Source of the DNA: Liolophura sinensis
Taxonomy: Eukaryota; Mollusca; Polyplacophora; Chitonida; Chitonidae
DNA: 64,000 bases
Assembly (NCBI RefSeq): GCF_032854445.1
Contig: NC_088302.1
Location: 30,845,979 to 30,909,978 of the forward strand
Reading direction: 5' to 3'
Below the pieces are notes generated by a model. That model was not told where the DNA came from. It worked only from the letters and a program-made list of their open reading frames with translations, and ran no database searches. Positions 21,101 to 36,100 of the stretch are shown here, piece after piece. Numbering within the stretch: position 1 is the first letter of the stretch; each line of letters begins with the position of its first letter. The position numbers were made by a program, and so were the translations under genes.

Positions 21101-24100
21101 ATATTCTTGAGTACGGCGTAAAACACCAATCAAAAAAAAAAAAAAAAAAAATCATTGGTATACATCACACCCTCGAGTGTAGATTTTAGATTCTTTGATT
21201 TTGTTGAGTTAGTGAAAGCTGATGTGTTCCTGCTTGGTTTGCTGGCATTACTTACTGGCAACACACAACCATTATTGGTTAAATTTAATATTTATTAAAG
21301 AATAATTTATTTCATTATTGTTTAACACCATAGTCAATAACTTTTGACTTTACTTTATGACAGTTAATTTTATGGGTGGTAGACACCAGAGTGCCCAGGG
21401 AGAAAACCACCGATTTTTGGCAAGTCACTGTTGAAACTTCACATTTGATACTTAGTGTGTTGTTTGTAATTGAGTGTGCTGTAATGTTGACAGGGGAAGA
21501 TGAACAATGGCATTGCTATGTTTGCAACCCAAGACCACTGTCTAGGATTATTGAAGACTGCAAACATGTATTTGACACAATTGAAAAGGAGAAGAAACGA
21601 GCAGAGGCTCAGGAGAAGAGAGAGAAAGGTAAAGTTAGCTCTAAAAAAGCAGATGCACCAAGCAGGTCAGTAACTGCGGAACTGTTTAGTGATTTGGCTG
21701 AAAAGTTTGTGGTGAACACAGAAAATATTAATGACATCGTAGACGATCTCTCCATAGCTACTAAGAACTTGTCTTCGCTTTTACGGACGGTCAAGTCCAG
21801 CATCATTGCTGCGGAGGAAGTGCAGAATCGGGATATTAATGAGGGACATTCTTCTAGGAGAGAGACCAAAGATGACCTGATGTTGAGGATTGCTAAGACT
21901 AGTTGTGTCGAAATGCTGAATAAAGGAGTCAGTAAATTCATGAAATCTGTAGACAAGTGTAAGCAATCTAACCAAAAATCTAGCCCGTCTTTGTCACCCA
22001 GAAGTCGGCGTCTCTCAAGTAAGAAAGTTACTCTATCTAACAAATTCAAGGATTTGAAAGCATCCATTAAGAAAAAAACTGCTAAGGAGGCCGAGGCAGA
22101 AGTAATAAGTGTGTCAGATTCCAGTGGAGAAGAGTTCCAACTTGGTGATACTAGCAGTAGTAGTAAGAAGGCTCGCAGAAAACTTAAATACGAGGAGATG
22201 AGGCCTAGTTCAAACAAGAAACTGTCACGGTCAGAAAGTTTTGAGGAAACGTCGGACACAGAGGCTTATGTGCGAGACAAGTCAACTAAAGGTCATGGGA
22301 AAAGGTCATCGTCAGGGAGTGAGGGAGAAGTAGTGCTTGAAACAAAAAACTCATTGCGAGAGAGTTCCTCCAAGACTCGCAAAAAGAAATCATCTTCTGT
22401 CAGTGAAGGCGAGGATGTTCCTGAAGTACGAAAAAGCCAAGATGAAAATTCCAAAGGACGGAGGAAAACGTCATCCTCGAAAGATGAAGAGAAAGTATTG
22501 TCTGAAGACAAGGCCGCCAAGAGTAACACAAAATCTTCAAAGAAGCCGTATTTCTCTGTATCAAATCAGCGTGAGACAATGGATGTGGATAATGGAGAGA
22601 AAAATGAAAAGAACAATGTGGAAGAAGGCTCCAGTGGTACAAAAAAAACGGGTCTGAGTAATAACATGTCTGGTTTGCCAGAAAGCATGGAAGTGGAAGC
22701 AATTGGAAGTGGTGACAAGCTCGTGGAAGATGAGGATGTTATAAATGATAATGAGGTGAACTGTAGTGTTGATGCCCTAGGTGATGAGCAGAATGTTCAG
22801 GTGACTTCGTCCAAACAAGATACGGCCGATGAGCTTGGAGATGAAGAGATGGAAACAGGTGGGGAGGGGCTTCATGGAACACCGCGTAAAGCACGCAAAA
22901 CTTCCAATGATGGAAGTAAGCTGCTGAGCCCGAAATCAGAGAACATGATGGCCCATCTAAAATTGTTGAAGGAAATGGCAGATGGGATAAGCAATGGGGA
23001 AGGTGATGATGGCGAGGACGATGATGATAGTGACGAGGATGACGACAGCGATGTGTCCTCACCAAGAATGAAACGGTGCAAGTCCTCCAAATTGAAGAAG
23101 AGTGCAGGTGTGTGCAGACAAAGATCCAATGACCTGTAGCCCTGTTTTTAAGGTCTTCTCTGTCACACCAACTTGTTTTTCTGGATTATTGCATATATGC
23201 ACTATTACAGTTGTGCATTTAGCAGGTTGTTTCACTCTCTCAGCCCTCACAATTCAGAATATCCAACATGGCTAAGAAGGTATGGTTTTGGTGGTAATTA
23301 ATGTTGGGTGAAATCTTGCTGGAAAGGTCACACAAATTCTCCGTTGCACACAGTGTCAGGATGTGCTGAATGAATTGGGAGGACTGATGCTATTGGTCAT
23401 TAAAGAAAAATCTAAAAAAGGAAAACTCCTGTTATTAAAGAGATCACCTTAAAACCAGGGACGCACCATTGTACTGTTTCTGTACTGAATTTATTCTTTT
23501 GAATTTATTATTATTTTCTTCTGTTAGTTCAACCAAGAATACGTATTTTTCAGAACTGTCAGTCATAATTACAGTGTGAAATGACCTAATATTTTGCCCA
23601 AAAAGTTCATTTTCAAAGGCAAACAGATTTACTTTTGGTGCTAAAACTCACATTTTTCCTGTAGGATATCATGTTATCTTCAAAACAAACATGTTTCTAA
23701 GATCGGTGGAACTCCAAGAATCAGGCGAAATGTATGACTTAGTAATGGGCGAACTTTTAGGTCATTTATCATAATAGTACTTAAAAAAATCGAAATTATC
23801 CATAAAAAATATTGCAGTTTATAACCTGAAATGCATAGTTTTATAGAATTTTCCTTATGGCAAACAGATATAACCTGGGAATAGCCTGAGATAACTAGTG
23901 AATTCAAATAGCAAGATATTGTGTAGCTTTCACCTTTAATATGAACTCTGAGCTGGGGTTCAGTTTGCAGAATCTTCAGGATTTAAAGCCAGTTTATTAT
24001 CTGTGCAGATTTATATAACGTCATTACGCAACAGGTTTGCCTTCTCATTACAAGTCAATGCATTACCATCTGAGTGATTCTGTGCCTAAATTAAGTCTAT

Positions 24101-27100
24101 GGCTTATAGGGTAATACAGATTTAGCTGTGGTTTGTCAGCGACCTCCGGATGGTTGTGGGTTTCCCCCGGGTTCTGCTCGGTTTCCTTCCATTATAATGC
24201 TGGTTGTATAAGTGAAATATCCTCGAGTATGGCGTATAACACCAAGCAAGTAAGTCGTTAAATAAATCTAGCTGTGGTTCTACAATATGTGTGTGAAGAT
24301 AGTGGAAAGATCTGCGGATTGCTCTTACGTACTCAAGATGTTTGCACAAAAGTCCAGGGCTTTGTGAAAATAAAATCAGTTATACAATTGTTCCTTTTGT
24401 TTTCTCAGACGATAAAAAGGATGGGAAATTGTTACTCAAGAAAAAGGGAGGGAAAACAGAATCTACTAATACTGACAGTGAAAACAGTGATGGAAGCACA
24501 AAAAACAAAGATTCCGAATCAAAACGAAAGGGAGAGGATTCAAGTTCTGCAGAGGATGAAGGCAAAGCATCAGCACAGAGGAGAAATAAACGCACATTCA
24601 GTGACAATTCAGGTAAAACTGGAGCAGTGTCACCCAAAGGAAAAAAATCTAGTCATGCTTCCAGAAGAAATAGTGGCCAAAAAGTAGCACGTGTGGAAGA
24701 CAGCTCCGAGTCTGACATGGAGTCCATTGGGAAGAGGAAATCTCGTAAAGAGAAGAAACACAAGTCAGGTTCGGAGGAGGATTCTGAGGATGACTTCACG
24801 AAGGCTACGAAAGCTATTGACAAGCTCTGTGAAATGCCGTCTGAAAACAAGCAAAGGAGGGGTAAAAAGGGAGGAGATGGTAGTGATCGGGAGCAGTCTG
24901 GGGCTGAGGAAGAAACAAAGGACACATCCAAGGAGGAGAAAGATACCAAGAAAGGTAAGATTATGTCCTAATATGAAGAATTTAGGAACCAAAGCTGACA
25001 GACACCATTCATGCTAAGACATTAAAAAACTGAATTCATGGAAGTTTTGACTTTTTGGATAAATTTGCTCCCAAACTTTGTGATAGTTAATTTTTTTTAT
25101 TACACCTTCCTTCATATGCCTGCATTCCTAAAAACTGGAGGTAAACAAAAAATTTCATTTGATTCAAAATTAAAATGGATTTGTCTGTTTTTGCACCTGG
25201 CCTCTTCATCTCAGTTTTTTATTGTTGGTTGAGTATGAACTCTCCGTTATTGAGAGAGGGGCAGTTAGGGGCTGTGAAGGTGCGGGAAAGCGTTGGCATT
25301 GGTGTTGGTGTGGGTATGCGGTCAGACATTTTTCGTAAAAAAGTTTACTTCAAAGGGCAACCATTCAAAACTTTCCAAGAAAAGAGTTTGCTTTATGTTT
25401 TAATAATTTGTCTAAGTGAGTTATAAAGATTCAGAAGAGTGCATTGTTACAACCATGAATTCTCAGCTGAGCTCAAGTAAACATTGCATACAATACAAGT
25501 CTCTGCTATAAAATTTCTACTCCTTAAGTGATGTATTTCAAGATTGTGTAGAAATGCACATTCAAAAGCATATAGAAGCCTAAAAATCATATGTTTGATG
25601 CCACTTACTTTAAATATTTCTTATAAGAAGTTTATCAGACCTCAAGAAAAGTCTTAATCGGTGAAACTATAGCAAGCCAATTAGATGAATTAAAATCATG
25701 CACAATGTTTAACAACTGTATGAACGGGCAATCTTGCCTGAGTTTCTCAGAAGCCTTGTTACTCATCATCATGGACATCAATAAATGCTTTCATTTGCTC
25801 AGATGGTTACAGAGCTGGCTTACTGAAGTATTTGCCCCTTAACCAATGCTGATACATTATACATATATTTAGCTTGCCTGTGTGAAGTACAGATATAGCT
25901 TACATGTATGTTGTACCCTGAGTGTGGGCGTCCAATAATAGAGAAAGCATTGTTAAACGAAGTATTAGGATGGCATCTGAAAAAGTACTGCAGGTATTGA
26001 GCTCGGGGTTTCCACACATGTAGAGCAGAATAGCACGAGGGGGATATTCCATCTTTGATTGGGTGTGTACTTGGGTAAGTCCCGTAAATTACTGAATTCC
26101 TGACATGGTGTATTGTGTATTAGAATCGGTGATAAACAAAATGTTAGGGTTAAAAATAATATATCTTTAAAGATATTGTATGTATTGACCTGAAGGTTTA
26201 CATACATATAAAGCACACTGACGGAAGGGGGATGTTTCATCACTGATGTTCTGTGAGCATATTAATTACTGTAAATTACCAAATTCACGATTTCAGTTCT
26301 TTATACATTGAGTTGAAGTTTTGCATTTATGTGTCTCAACTGGCGAGCTTGTGGATAGCCTTGCTACCAATTGTATGTATTGGTTGCAGCTCTTGCTGTT
26401 TTAGCCATGTATGTACCCTAATTCTTCAACCTTTTCAACAGCCTCTGTACCCAGTATTTTGAATCTTTCTGAGAGCACTGTGGTGTAGAGAAATAATTTA
26501 AACAGTTTTATGAAACGTGCATCTTTAACACAAACAAATCATTTTTAGCCTTATTGTCACCATAATTCTATGCAAAATTATCATGTACATATGCGTGTAT
26601 GCCTGATACAGAACAGTGCGATATTTTTCTGTATCACCATCCTCTGAACATTCGCACGCGCTGAACGACTCACACTGGGTGACATCTGGCTGAGAAAGCC
26701 CTGTCTTTCTAAACGGGAATTTCCATGCAGTGCTGACGTACTTACATGAACATGCAATTTGCTGTCCTTAAAACCATAAAAAGGTTTAATTTTCTACACT
26801 GCATTCCATTCTCAAAGGCAAACTGTTCATAATGATCATTTGCGTAGTCTGCTTCAGGATTTTTGTGTGACCAGATTTCATTCAGTAGCTCATACAGCTA
26901 TCATTTCGGGACAAATTTACTGTTCACAACATCTGCACATTAAGTGTTTGCCATTTTACCTCAGAAGAAAAGCTTCCATTAGTGTGGTATAAATGTCAGC
27001 CAATGAAAAAAAACTCTGAAATCCATAATGATGACTATTGCCAAAAATCTAACTTACTTGGCCATTTAATGAACTATGGCTTAGTGAGAGTAAAACTACG

Positions 27101-30100
27101 TGTACCCGACTTTTTCATGCTGGTATAGCAACTCACTGGTCATAAAAATGTTGTAAGCATCAATAATTGCGTTGTCGCTTCTCATAGTACCGGTGTGCCA
27201 CAAAAATCAGCCACATCATTTCAAATGCACCAGTCGCATGTAACCTCAAGTTTGGCCCTGTCCAACCAACCCAGTACTTCCAAAGAAATGGACTCCTGTG
27301 TCACATCCAGTACTTCTCCATTGCAGAATGATGCTTTTTTTTTTTTTCTCCTCAAAATTTCACACACAATGTAAACCATGACGCTTGCACAGGTACAACT
27401 GCAGGGATTTTCCAGGGAGCATCCTTGTCTGACGAACTTTCTGTCATCCACACTGGCGTGCAACTCACTAATTTTGTAATTTATTGTTTCACGTTCACTT
27501 GTAAAGTAGGTCGGTTTTTTTATGGCGTATACAAATCTAGACTATACTCTATATCAAAGTGTACCACTTGACGCCACTGGTCAGTCATAATCCAGATAAA
27601 GTTTAGATATTTGGTTTTTCAAAAATTTACCGTATGTTGATAAAAAAATGTTTTTAAGAGCACCGTTACACGTACAGGATGTTTTATAAATTATATTTTC
27701 ATCATTTTACTCAACTTGTTTGTGTTTGTCTTTTTTTTTTTTTTTGCTTTTGTTTTCTTCATATAACCTGCTTTATTGAACCATAAAAATATGCTTTATT
27801 TAGAACGAGCGTGTAATTTGGTTTGGAAGCATCGCACAGGCCATCACGCTACCAGATACTACGCAAAGCAGCGTAGTACAAGGTACATAACTGGATTTAA
27901 ATATCTCAAAATAGCTTTAGGAGGTATATGATAAATAGTACACTGTGCTGATCTGCATCGTTGTATCACTCTTTTTCTCAGTGGTTGCGTTGCCGCATTG
28001 ACCTCGTCCTGTGCAGCACAGTGTACTGATAATCTCTATATTCCACTGAAAAATGTGCATTAGTGGTTGAAAAGGTTGAAGATTTACAGTAAGTCAACGG
28101 GGTTGGTAACAAATGAAGGATGGTGGTTTACTCTGGGAATCCCAGTTTCCTGAGAGCATCAACATTCTTGAATATGGTGTGAAACTGAGAGTGAAATATA
28201 TAAATATATTGAATGGTTACATTCTTGTTATGTTAAGATTTGAACAGTTATTTTAGGTAATAAAACGTACATTGTAACTTTACGTACAGCAAAGCGTCCA
28301 TTAATATCCATAAATAGGAAAAGTTTCTCAAGATGTGATCACATTCAGTTGTGAAACATCCAGTAGAGCGAGAAAGTATGAAAAGTGTTGAGAAATTATT
28401 TCTGCATTTTATCTCCTAGATAAAACAGTTAAAGAGAAAAAGAAGAGGTCCTCAAAGGGAGGTAATACCTCTGAGTCCAGTTTAAGCTCGAGTGGAGAAA
28501 GTCCTGATAGTGATGATGAGGCAGAAAAGGATGATGACGAAGAGGTATCCTTCAAACTTAAGGTGAGTTCAGCTAGAGTATTATATTAACTGGGCACATA
28601 ATACAGATCCGTTGACCTGATTAGCTCAGATGATTAAAGCACTGGTTCCCCGCAACTATTGCGCCCTTCATCAATGGGGCTGCGTGTTCAAATCCAGCTC
28701 CTGCTGTTTCGGCTGTGGGTTTAAAGTCAAATAAAAATAACTGAACTGATAATAAGTGTTATATTTAGAAATATTTACAGGGTTCGAAAATGGGAAGAGC
28801 CCAGCAGGGACAAATTTAGGGGTGTTTTTTGGACAGAGAGAGAGGGGAGGTGTTGGACTATTTGAGAACAACACCCACACACCTGCCACAAAATAGCCCA
28901 AGATACTTCCCTTCATTAGTGGCGAAAATTACTGCACCTGACACACCCTGTTACAAAGCTTCCCCCAGAGCATGCATGCTGTTATGGAATTGATTATTCC
29001 TTAATTCATGATCAAGTGATTATTTGTGATATTACATAGTTGTACTTGATGGAAGATAATGCAGATTTGTGCAGTGACTGTTCCTCTACCATTTGTAAAG
29101 TCAGTTAAGTTCAGACTGGGTCAGTTTAGCTGAAACTAAAAGGAGAAATATGAATGTTCACAAAATCAGTATTGATCGTTGATGAATTTACCCTGTTTAC
29201 GGACCGCAACCTTGCAAAATAATGCTGGTTTACGGAATGGTTTTCTTTAGCCCAAAAATGAGAGGAAAGACGTTGATGACTCACCAGAGGGAGAGAATAA
29301 GAATGCAAAGAAGTCGTTATTGGCCGAGTTAGAGGGCCCACCCACCAGCGACTCTTCGGACTCTGAAGATTCCAGTGACGATTGTAAGTGAGATATGAAC
29401 ATTAATGTTTACCTCTTCTAATTCTAGTTCAATTTATTCCAATAATAACACGGATTTACAAGCCGTGTAATATCCTCTGTCTCGGCCCAACCGCATTTAT
29501 CTCCCCTGTAGACCTCAGGCCTACATAGACACACTGCTCAAATCATACAAATACACTCTTGTTGTTCATTTTAGTGTTTAGTCAGCTAAACAACAAATGT
29601 CAGAGTCAGTGAAAAGTTCATTAGGGATGCTGAACGGGAATGAGAAGAGGGCATCTCATTGGACAATGCTTAAAATTAATCAAATCTTGGATTATATTTT
29701 TTCTCAGAATTTATTAAAACTGAAGAATTTAAATTTTGCCATTTGTAAAGAATGTTTTTTTCTGCTTTCTTTTATCAAATACGGTAAAATTATTGAAACT
29801 CTGTGTGTAAGCCAGCACTGCTCTCGTCTTAGAAGCCATCAATACAAAATTGAAGCATAAAGTCCAGCGACAGTCAAATGCCTAGATTAGCCTAAGTGGT
29901 GTTTAGATTTATTTTCATTTTTGTCAGAATTGAGGATGAATCCAGTTGTACAACAATCCTGTTGTAGTTTTGTAAACATTTAATAGGGGTCAGAATTACT
30001 GGTACCAGAACAACCCCTCCAGAGGCTACAACCTGAACCAGGAATACCCCAGCCGTGTATCTGCAGGCTACTCACAAACTGTATAAATTATAATAGTAGG

Positions 30101-33100
30101 CCTATTATATGAACAGTTCAAACCATGGAAAAAAATATCCTGCCAGTATGTCCAATTTCGGAGAAAGGTGTTTATCACTTTATCCTTCATCGCCGAAGTC
30201 TTCAACTTTAATCTACCATAGTCTGCTGCTTAGATTATTATACGGCAAATACCTTCGACGTAAGAGAGCTAGAGTAAATGTGATGTCACCTTTCTGTAGA
30301 TAATGGGGACGCACTGAAGCTGTGACAAAATGAAGTTTCACTGTACCTTTTACTGGGTTGAAAAAACTCCAAATATGTATTTAATGGGGTGTAGGATACT
30401 TTGAATGGTCATTCAGTGGACATATACTTGATATTACTTAAACAGAAAGAAAGTAAAGATGAAGTAAATTTTGGTGTATGTAGGACTGAAAATCTGACTT
30501 GAATTGTACCTTTTTTTATCATTTTTTTTTCTTTCGATGAATTAAACATAAATAAATGGTTGCCTTTAATTTAGTGACAATAATTGTAACCCTACATGTA
30601 CCTAAGATGTAGTTTTGAGAGGTCTGAATGACTCTTCATTTTGTGAATTTATATATGATCAAAATTAGTATATATTTATTCGTGGTAAATTTTAAGTAAA
30701 TCCTGTTTGGGAAGAATAAAACAGTGTTGAGATGTGTGTGTTGCCAAATTCTCGCCAAAATTTGTACTCTTTGTGGTAACAAATTGTTTATGTTTCTTCG
30801 CCATGGTCAGGCCCACAACCAAGGAAGACGAAGAAGAAAAAGGCAGAAAAGTCCACAAATGACGAAGAAGGCTCTTCAGGAGTAAAATCTGAAAAAAAGC
30901 TGATTAAGTCTGAATTATCTGACTCATCATCGGACTCAGACTCAGATTTTGTGGCTGTGAAGAAAACAAAGAAACGGACTAAAAATAGCTTACTTGGTGC
31001 TAAGCTTTCTGACAGTGATTCTGACTTCATGCCAACGAAACGAAAATGTGATACCAATGGCAAGGAAAATGGAAAAGGGTAAGCTAGAGCAGTGAGGGAA
31101 AGGACAGGAGTTCCTGCTTCAGTTAAATTACATGTAAACCATTCTCTGTGCCAGGAACTTGTTAGTAAACAGACATATATATTCAAAATGTCTCTTGAAA
31201 ATGATTTTGGTGTGTGAATTTTTCTAAAATACACCAAGGGGCCTCCATGGCTCAGTTGGTTAGCGCGCTAGCACAGCGTAATGACCCAGGAGCCCCTCAC
31301 CAAGTCGGTCGCTTTGAGTCCAACTCGTGCTGTCTTTCTTTCCGGCCGTACGTGGGAAGGTCCGTCAGCAACCTACGGATGGTCGTGGGTTTCTCCCAGC
31401 CTCTGTCCTATTTCCTCCCACCATAATGCTGGTTGCCATCGTATAAGTGAAATATTCTTGAGTACGGCGTGAAACACCAGTCAAATAAATAAATAAATAA
31501 ATAAAATACACCAGTCATGTGTTGTCTTGCTACTTGTTTGTGAAGTGTATGTATTTGCCTTCATTGACAAGCATTAATTACTTAAATTAAATTAATTAAT
31601 TTGAATGGATTGTGATGAACATATCTATTCGCATTTGTAGGAAATTACTAAAACAGGATGTCCACGCCATATTTGTATAAGTTAAAGATAATAAGTACAG
31701 TGCTAAACACAGAGCGAATAAGAGAGCAAGAAATCGTAAATGAGCTGTGTTTAAACAAATATATAAAAAATTTGAATCTTGAGGGCATAAAGTACCATGT
31801 ATAATAAAGTATAATGTATCAAAATCGCTTTTTTGTATCAGCTGCAGGGTTCTAGTCAGTTTTCAAAGATCTCCATATTACTGCTCAAAGCAAATATTGC
31901 AATGATCATTACTAACAAGTTTTCATTGCCTTTGCCTTGCTTACTCTGTCCATAAAACAGTAGAAGTTAAGAAGACCATGTGAAATAAAGTAGGAAATGA
32001 AATTGTCAGTTGCAATCAAGGTTTGATTTACATGTTGAAGATTCTTGGTTAACAATTGTTTTTGAAATGACAGGAGAAAGAGGAAAGCTTCAGGTGACTC
32101 GAATGGAAGTGACGAAAACTCCTCCCTGTTCCATGACAGTGATGTCAGTATAGACTCTGCAGAAGAGAAACGCGCAAAGCGGCGTTCCTACCAGGCCAAG
32201 CGGAAGAGACGACGAATCAAGATGCAAGAGGACTCCGACAACCAGACCCAGGATTCAGGCTCTGACCAGTCAGGATCGGATAAATCGGTCAGTGAGAAGG
32301 TGTAGTTTGCCTTGCTGAGCAGATTCCCAAGGCTGAGTTACCCATTTTGCCTGGTTCTGAGAAGTTTGTTGATCTTTGTAGAGTGTCCTGAGGTTTATAT
32401 TGGAGAGATGATACATTACTGGATAAATCCAATTTTCAGCGTCAAAATAAATGTCTAAAAATGCACTGCTTGGAGGCAGAGTTTTTAGGCGAATGCATTA
32501 ATTATTTGTTAGCGCACTTAGGATGAGTGTGTTAAAACACACAATTATTCCCTGCCCACCACCCCATGCAAGAGTTTCAAGGAAGACATGTTTTAAGATT
32601 TATTTATTTATTTATTTGATTGGTGCTTTACGCCCTGCTCAAGAATATTTCACTTATGCGACGGGGGCCAGCATTATGGTGGGAGGAAACTCGGCAGAGC
32701 CCGGGGGAAACCCTCGACTATCCGCAGGTTGCTGCCAGACCTTCCCACTTACGACTAGACAGGAGGCCAGCATGAGCTGGACTTGAACTCATAGCGACCG
32801 CATTGGTGAGAGACTCCTGGGTCATTACGCTGTTTAAAGATTTAAGACTGCTGTGTGTCATGTCTAAATCATTTATGTTGCTTTAAAATGATTACATTCT
32901 AATATTTTGGTTGGCAGTGGTTTTTCAAACCACATACTGATAATCAGACTGCTTTGTGTTTTCGCCCGCTTCAATGTGGATAAAATTTTCTGGATGGTGT
33001 GTTAAACCATAGTGATTAAATCGCACATTTTGACATCTAAAAGGATGATGGACAGGAGAGAACCCCAGGGGGAAAGCGGAAAAAGATCCGTCGTATTCTG

Positions 33101-36100
33101 ACCAAGAAGAAGTTGATGGATGAGACGAAAGCAGCTGCCAAAGCTGAGGAAGACCGGAGGAAAAGGGTGGCAGAGAGACAGAAAAAGGTAAGTGTTGTCG
33201 GAGGCCTAATTTTTCAGCTTCAAATTCTTTATTTGGAGTGAGTGAGTGAGTGAGTGCTTGGGTTTTAACGTCGTACTCAACAATTTTTCAGTCATATGAC
33301 GACGAAGGAATCATTAGGGTGCATGTATGTGTAATATGCCTCCTTGTTGCAGGATGGATTTCCACCACTCTTTTATTTAGTGCTGCTACACTGAGACGAC
33401 TTACCGAAGGCAAGTAAGTCGCCCCGCCCGAGCCATTATACTGATACGGGTCAACCAGTTGTTGCACTATCCCCTTCATGCTGAACGACAAGTCTTAGGT
33501 GTGACTCGATCAAGTCTTTATTTGGAAAGTTTGTCCTTAATCAGTCTTTCATGCTCCTCAAAAACTTGAAAATCATGACAGATGATTGCTTTTTGATGTG
33601 TGATATGTGAATAAAATCGTGAAAAATTTGTTCAGGTAGAGCTCTTTAAGATTCCAAATTGTAGACTTGTCCTTGTTTCCAGTGTATTTGCATAGATGTA
33701 TGTTACACATGGGAAAGCTTGCGCGTAACATGCCACGTGTTGGTAGTTTACACCAGGCACTTTCTCCACCCATAGATCTGGCCGCCTTTATTTGTGGAAA
33801 ATCCTTGGGTATGGCATTAAACAACAATTAAATAAATAAATAAATCAAATAATGATTCGAGGTAAAGTTTCATCCTAATCTTGTGACATTGGAGACTTTC
33901 TGTTGTCAGTATAACAACCACATCATCCAAGAGGAGGATGACAGCTCTCCCAACAAGTGCCCTGTCACCACCAAACTGGTGCTAGAGACAAAGCAGGACA
34001 GCGAGGAACCCCTACTGGAAGTGAACAAGAAACTTGTGCGCAAGCTCAAGCCTCACCAAGTGGAAGGTGAGGATATTGGTGCCTGTTTCACTGTCATTCT
34101 CTCTCTCCTTTATTACTTGGGATAGCTGTGTGCAACAGACCAATCCATTTTGCTTGGGTGTCGGTGGAGAGGAGGGATATAAGGTAGCCAATCAGATTGC
34201 CATAATCAGCTGTCACTACTCTAAGCACCGCCCACTGGTCAGCCATTTGCAACACTTCAAATTTGACGTTGTTAGAAGTCTGACTGTACGTACATGACGT
34301 AGGCCCGTCTTAGAGGCCTGTGAGTGAGTAAACAATAGTTGTATGAAATGAACTTGCTTACTTTTTCGAAACATGTTACTAACATGTATTCTTTATTGGC
34401 CTAATCACATGTACATGTAGCATCAAAGGCCAGCTGATGTGGGGTGAATTTGAGGTGCATCCATCAAAATAGCAGTACATCTTAGTGCATGCTTTATGTG
34501 AAATTCACAGCAAATAAATGCATATTGCATGTGGAGTGGTATTAGTGATACGATTCTGTGGTCTCTGGTATGCCTCTCAGCAGCTGTCATATTTAGCAAG
34601 AGGCCGCTTCAGTGACATAATTGTTAGAGCGTCTGTCAGGAAGTTGGGAGACCAGAGATCAAACCTGGGCCAGGTCATACCAAAGACTTAAAAAATGGTA
34701 ATTGTTACTTACTGAGAGGTTAGAACAAGGAAACCGGACTGGTTGGCCCGGTGTGAGTATAATGTGACTAGGTGGGGTGTCATGTCTGGTGTCTTCAGCA
34801 TGATGTGGCAGCAGAACTTTTGCGACATGGACTTGCCCTGCCACAAGGAGAGATAGTATATGTATGACACCTAATGACCTGTTGTGGTCATATGACTAAA
34901 AAATTTGTAAGTATGATATCAAATCCAAAGCATACATACATGTACATACATTTTGGTAAGATCATTACAATATTTGCTTTGAGGAATAACATTGAGGTCA
35001 TTGTACTTGGACTGGCACCCAGGGGCTGATACCACAAAGCGATTTTGATATACTCCAATTCTTCAACATTTTCGCTTGTTTGCATGGCGTTTATTCAAGC
35101 ACATTCTGAAGGCATTATTTTGTGTTGACTGATAAAATTTTACTTTTGGTGAAGCCCTGAAACTGGCCAATTTAACCAATGTAGTTTTTGTCTCCAAAAT
35201 CAAAATGAAAATATGAATAAATTGCTCTTAAAGTTACTCTTTCATAAACGAAAAGGTCGAGGAATTAGCTAGAGCTGATCTAGGCCGATTTTGAACCCGA
35301 TATAACGGGTTTGGGCGTCGCCAGTTTGGGCGCCCAAACAAGTGACAAAGAAAAACAATATTCGCGGAAAAATGAACTTCACTGCTTGTATGGATCGGTC
35401 TAAACAGTAGGAAACAAAACGACATCAAAACACCCTTAAATAGGCCATTACAATCACAATCGGTAGCTAGCGTGATGTATTGTTTAAATCTCTGCAAAGA
35501 GGATACAGAATATGCATTGTCACATGCTGTTTGAATCTGCACGGAGAGTGGAACTCTTCTCCCAATAAATGTTAGGATAATCAGGTCACACGTGCAAGAC
35601 AGTGACCTCAGACAGGTTGAAGGACATCGCGCATACAAAGCCAATGCAACTGAACGTGCGCGGTGACCCCGAAATCGTGCACTAGGCAAGAAATGGCAGG
35701 CGAGGTGATAGCGAGACGTACCGGTTGATTGATGCCAAAATGCCGCGTCCAAAGACGACTAGAGTTAGCCATAACAAAAAAGCGTCAACGTATAGATCCG
35801 GCCGATTAAACAGCACAGAGGACCAGAAAAATCCACAAAAAATAACAGATTTTTTTGGCGGTAGTGGTCGAAATAAGGCAAGGATTTCAGAAGCAAATGA
35901 AACACGTGACGGCATCGATAGTGAGGGAAGTGCTGCAGAGCCAGAGGTGCCGGAGTCGGGCGTGCTGATATCCCCTAGCCCCGAACCGGCGTCGGCAAGC
36001 ACCAGCGAAACACCAAGCACTTCTAAACTTCACACCCAAGAAAACTTGGAAAATATACAGGAAAATGTCGACAGCGATAGGCCTTCAACACCAGAACAAA

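Noticed and set aside
21609..22259. 216-codon minus-strand frame opposite ATRX exon 7
   Set aside because: Shadow of the Ser/Lys/Glu-rich coding strand; Leu/Ser-rich antisense of a real exon.
27221..27463. 80-codon minus-strand frame with a Lys run
   Set aside because: Interrupted by a T/A homopolymer, no homology recognised, in the middle of ATRX intron 8.
35234..35752. 172-codon minus-strand frame
   Set aside because: Lies over the 5' part of the hAT-like element; no family resemblance, and the plus strand holds the transposase-like frame.
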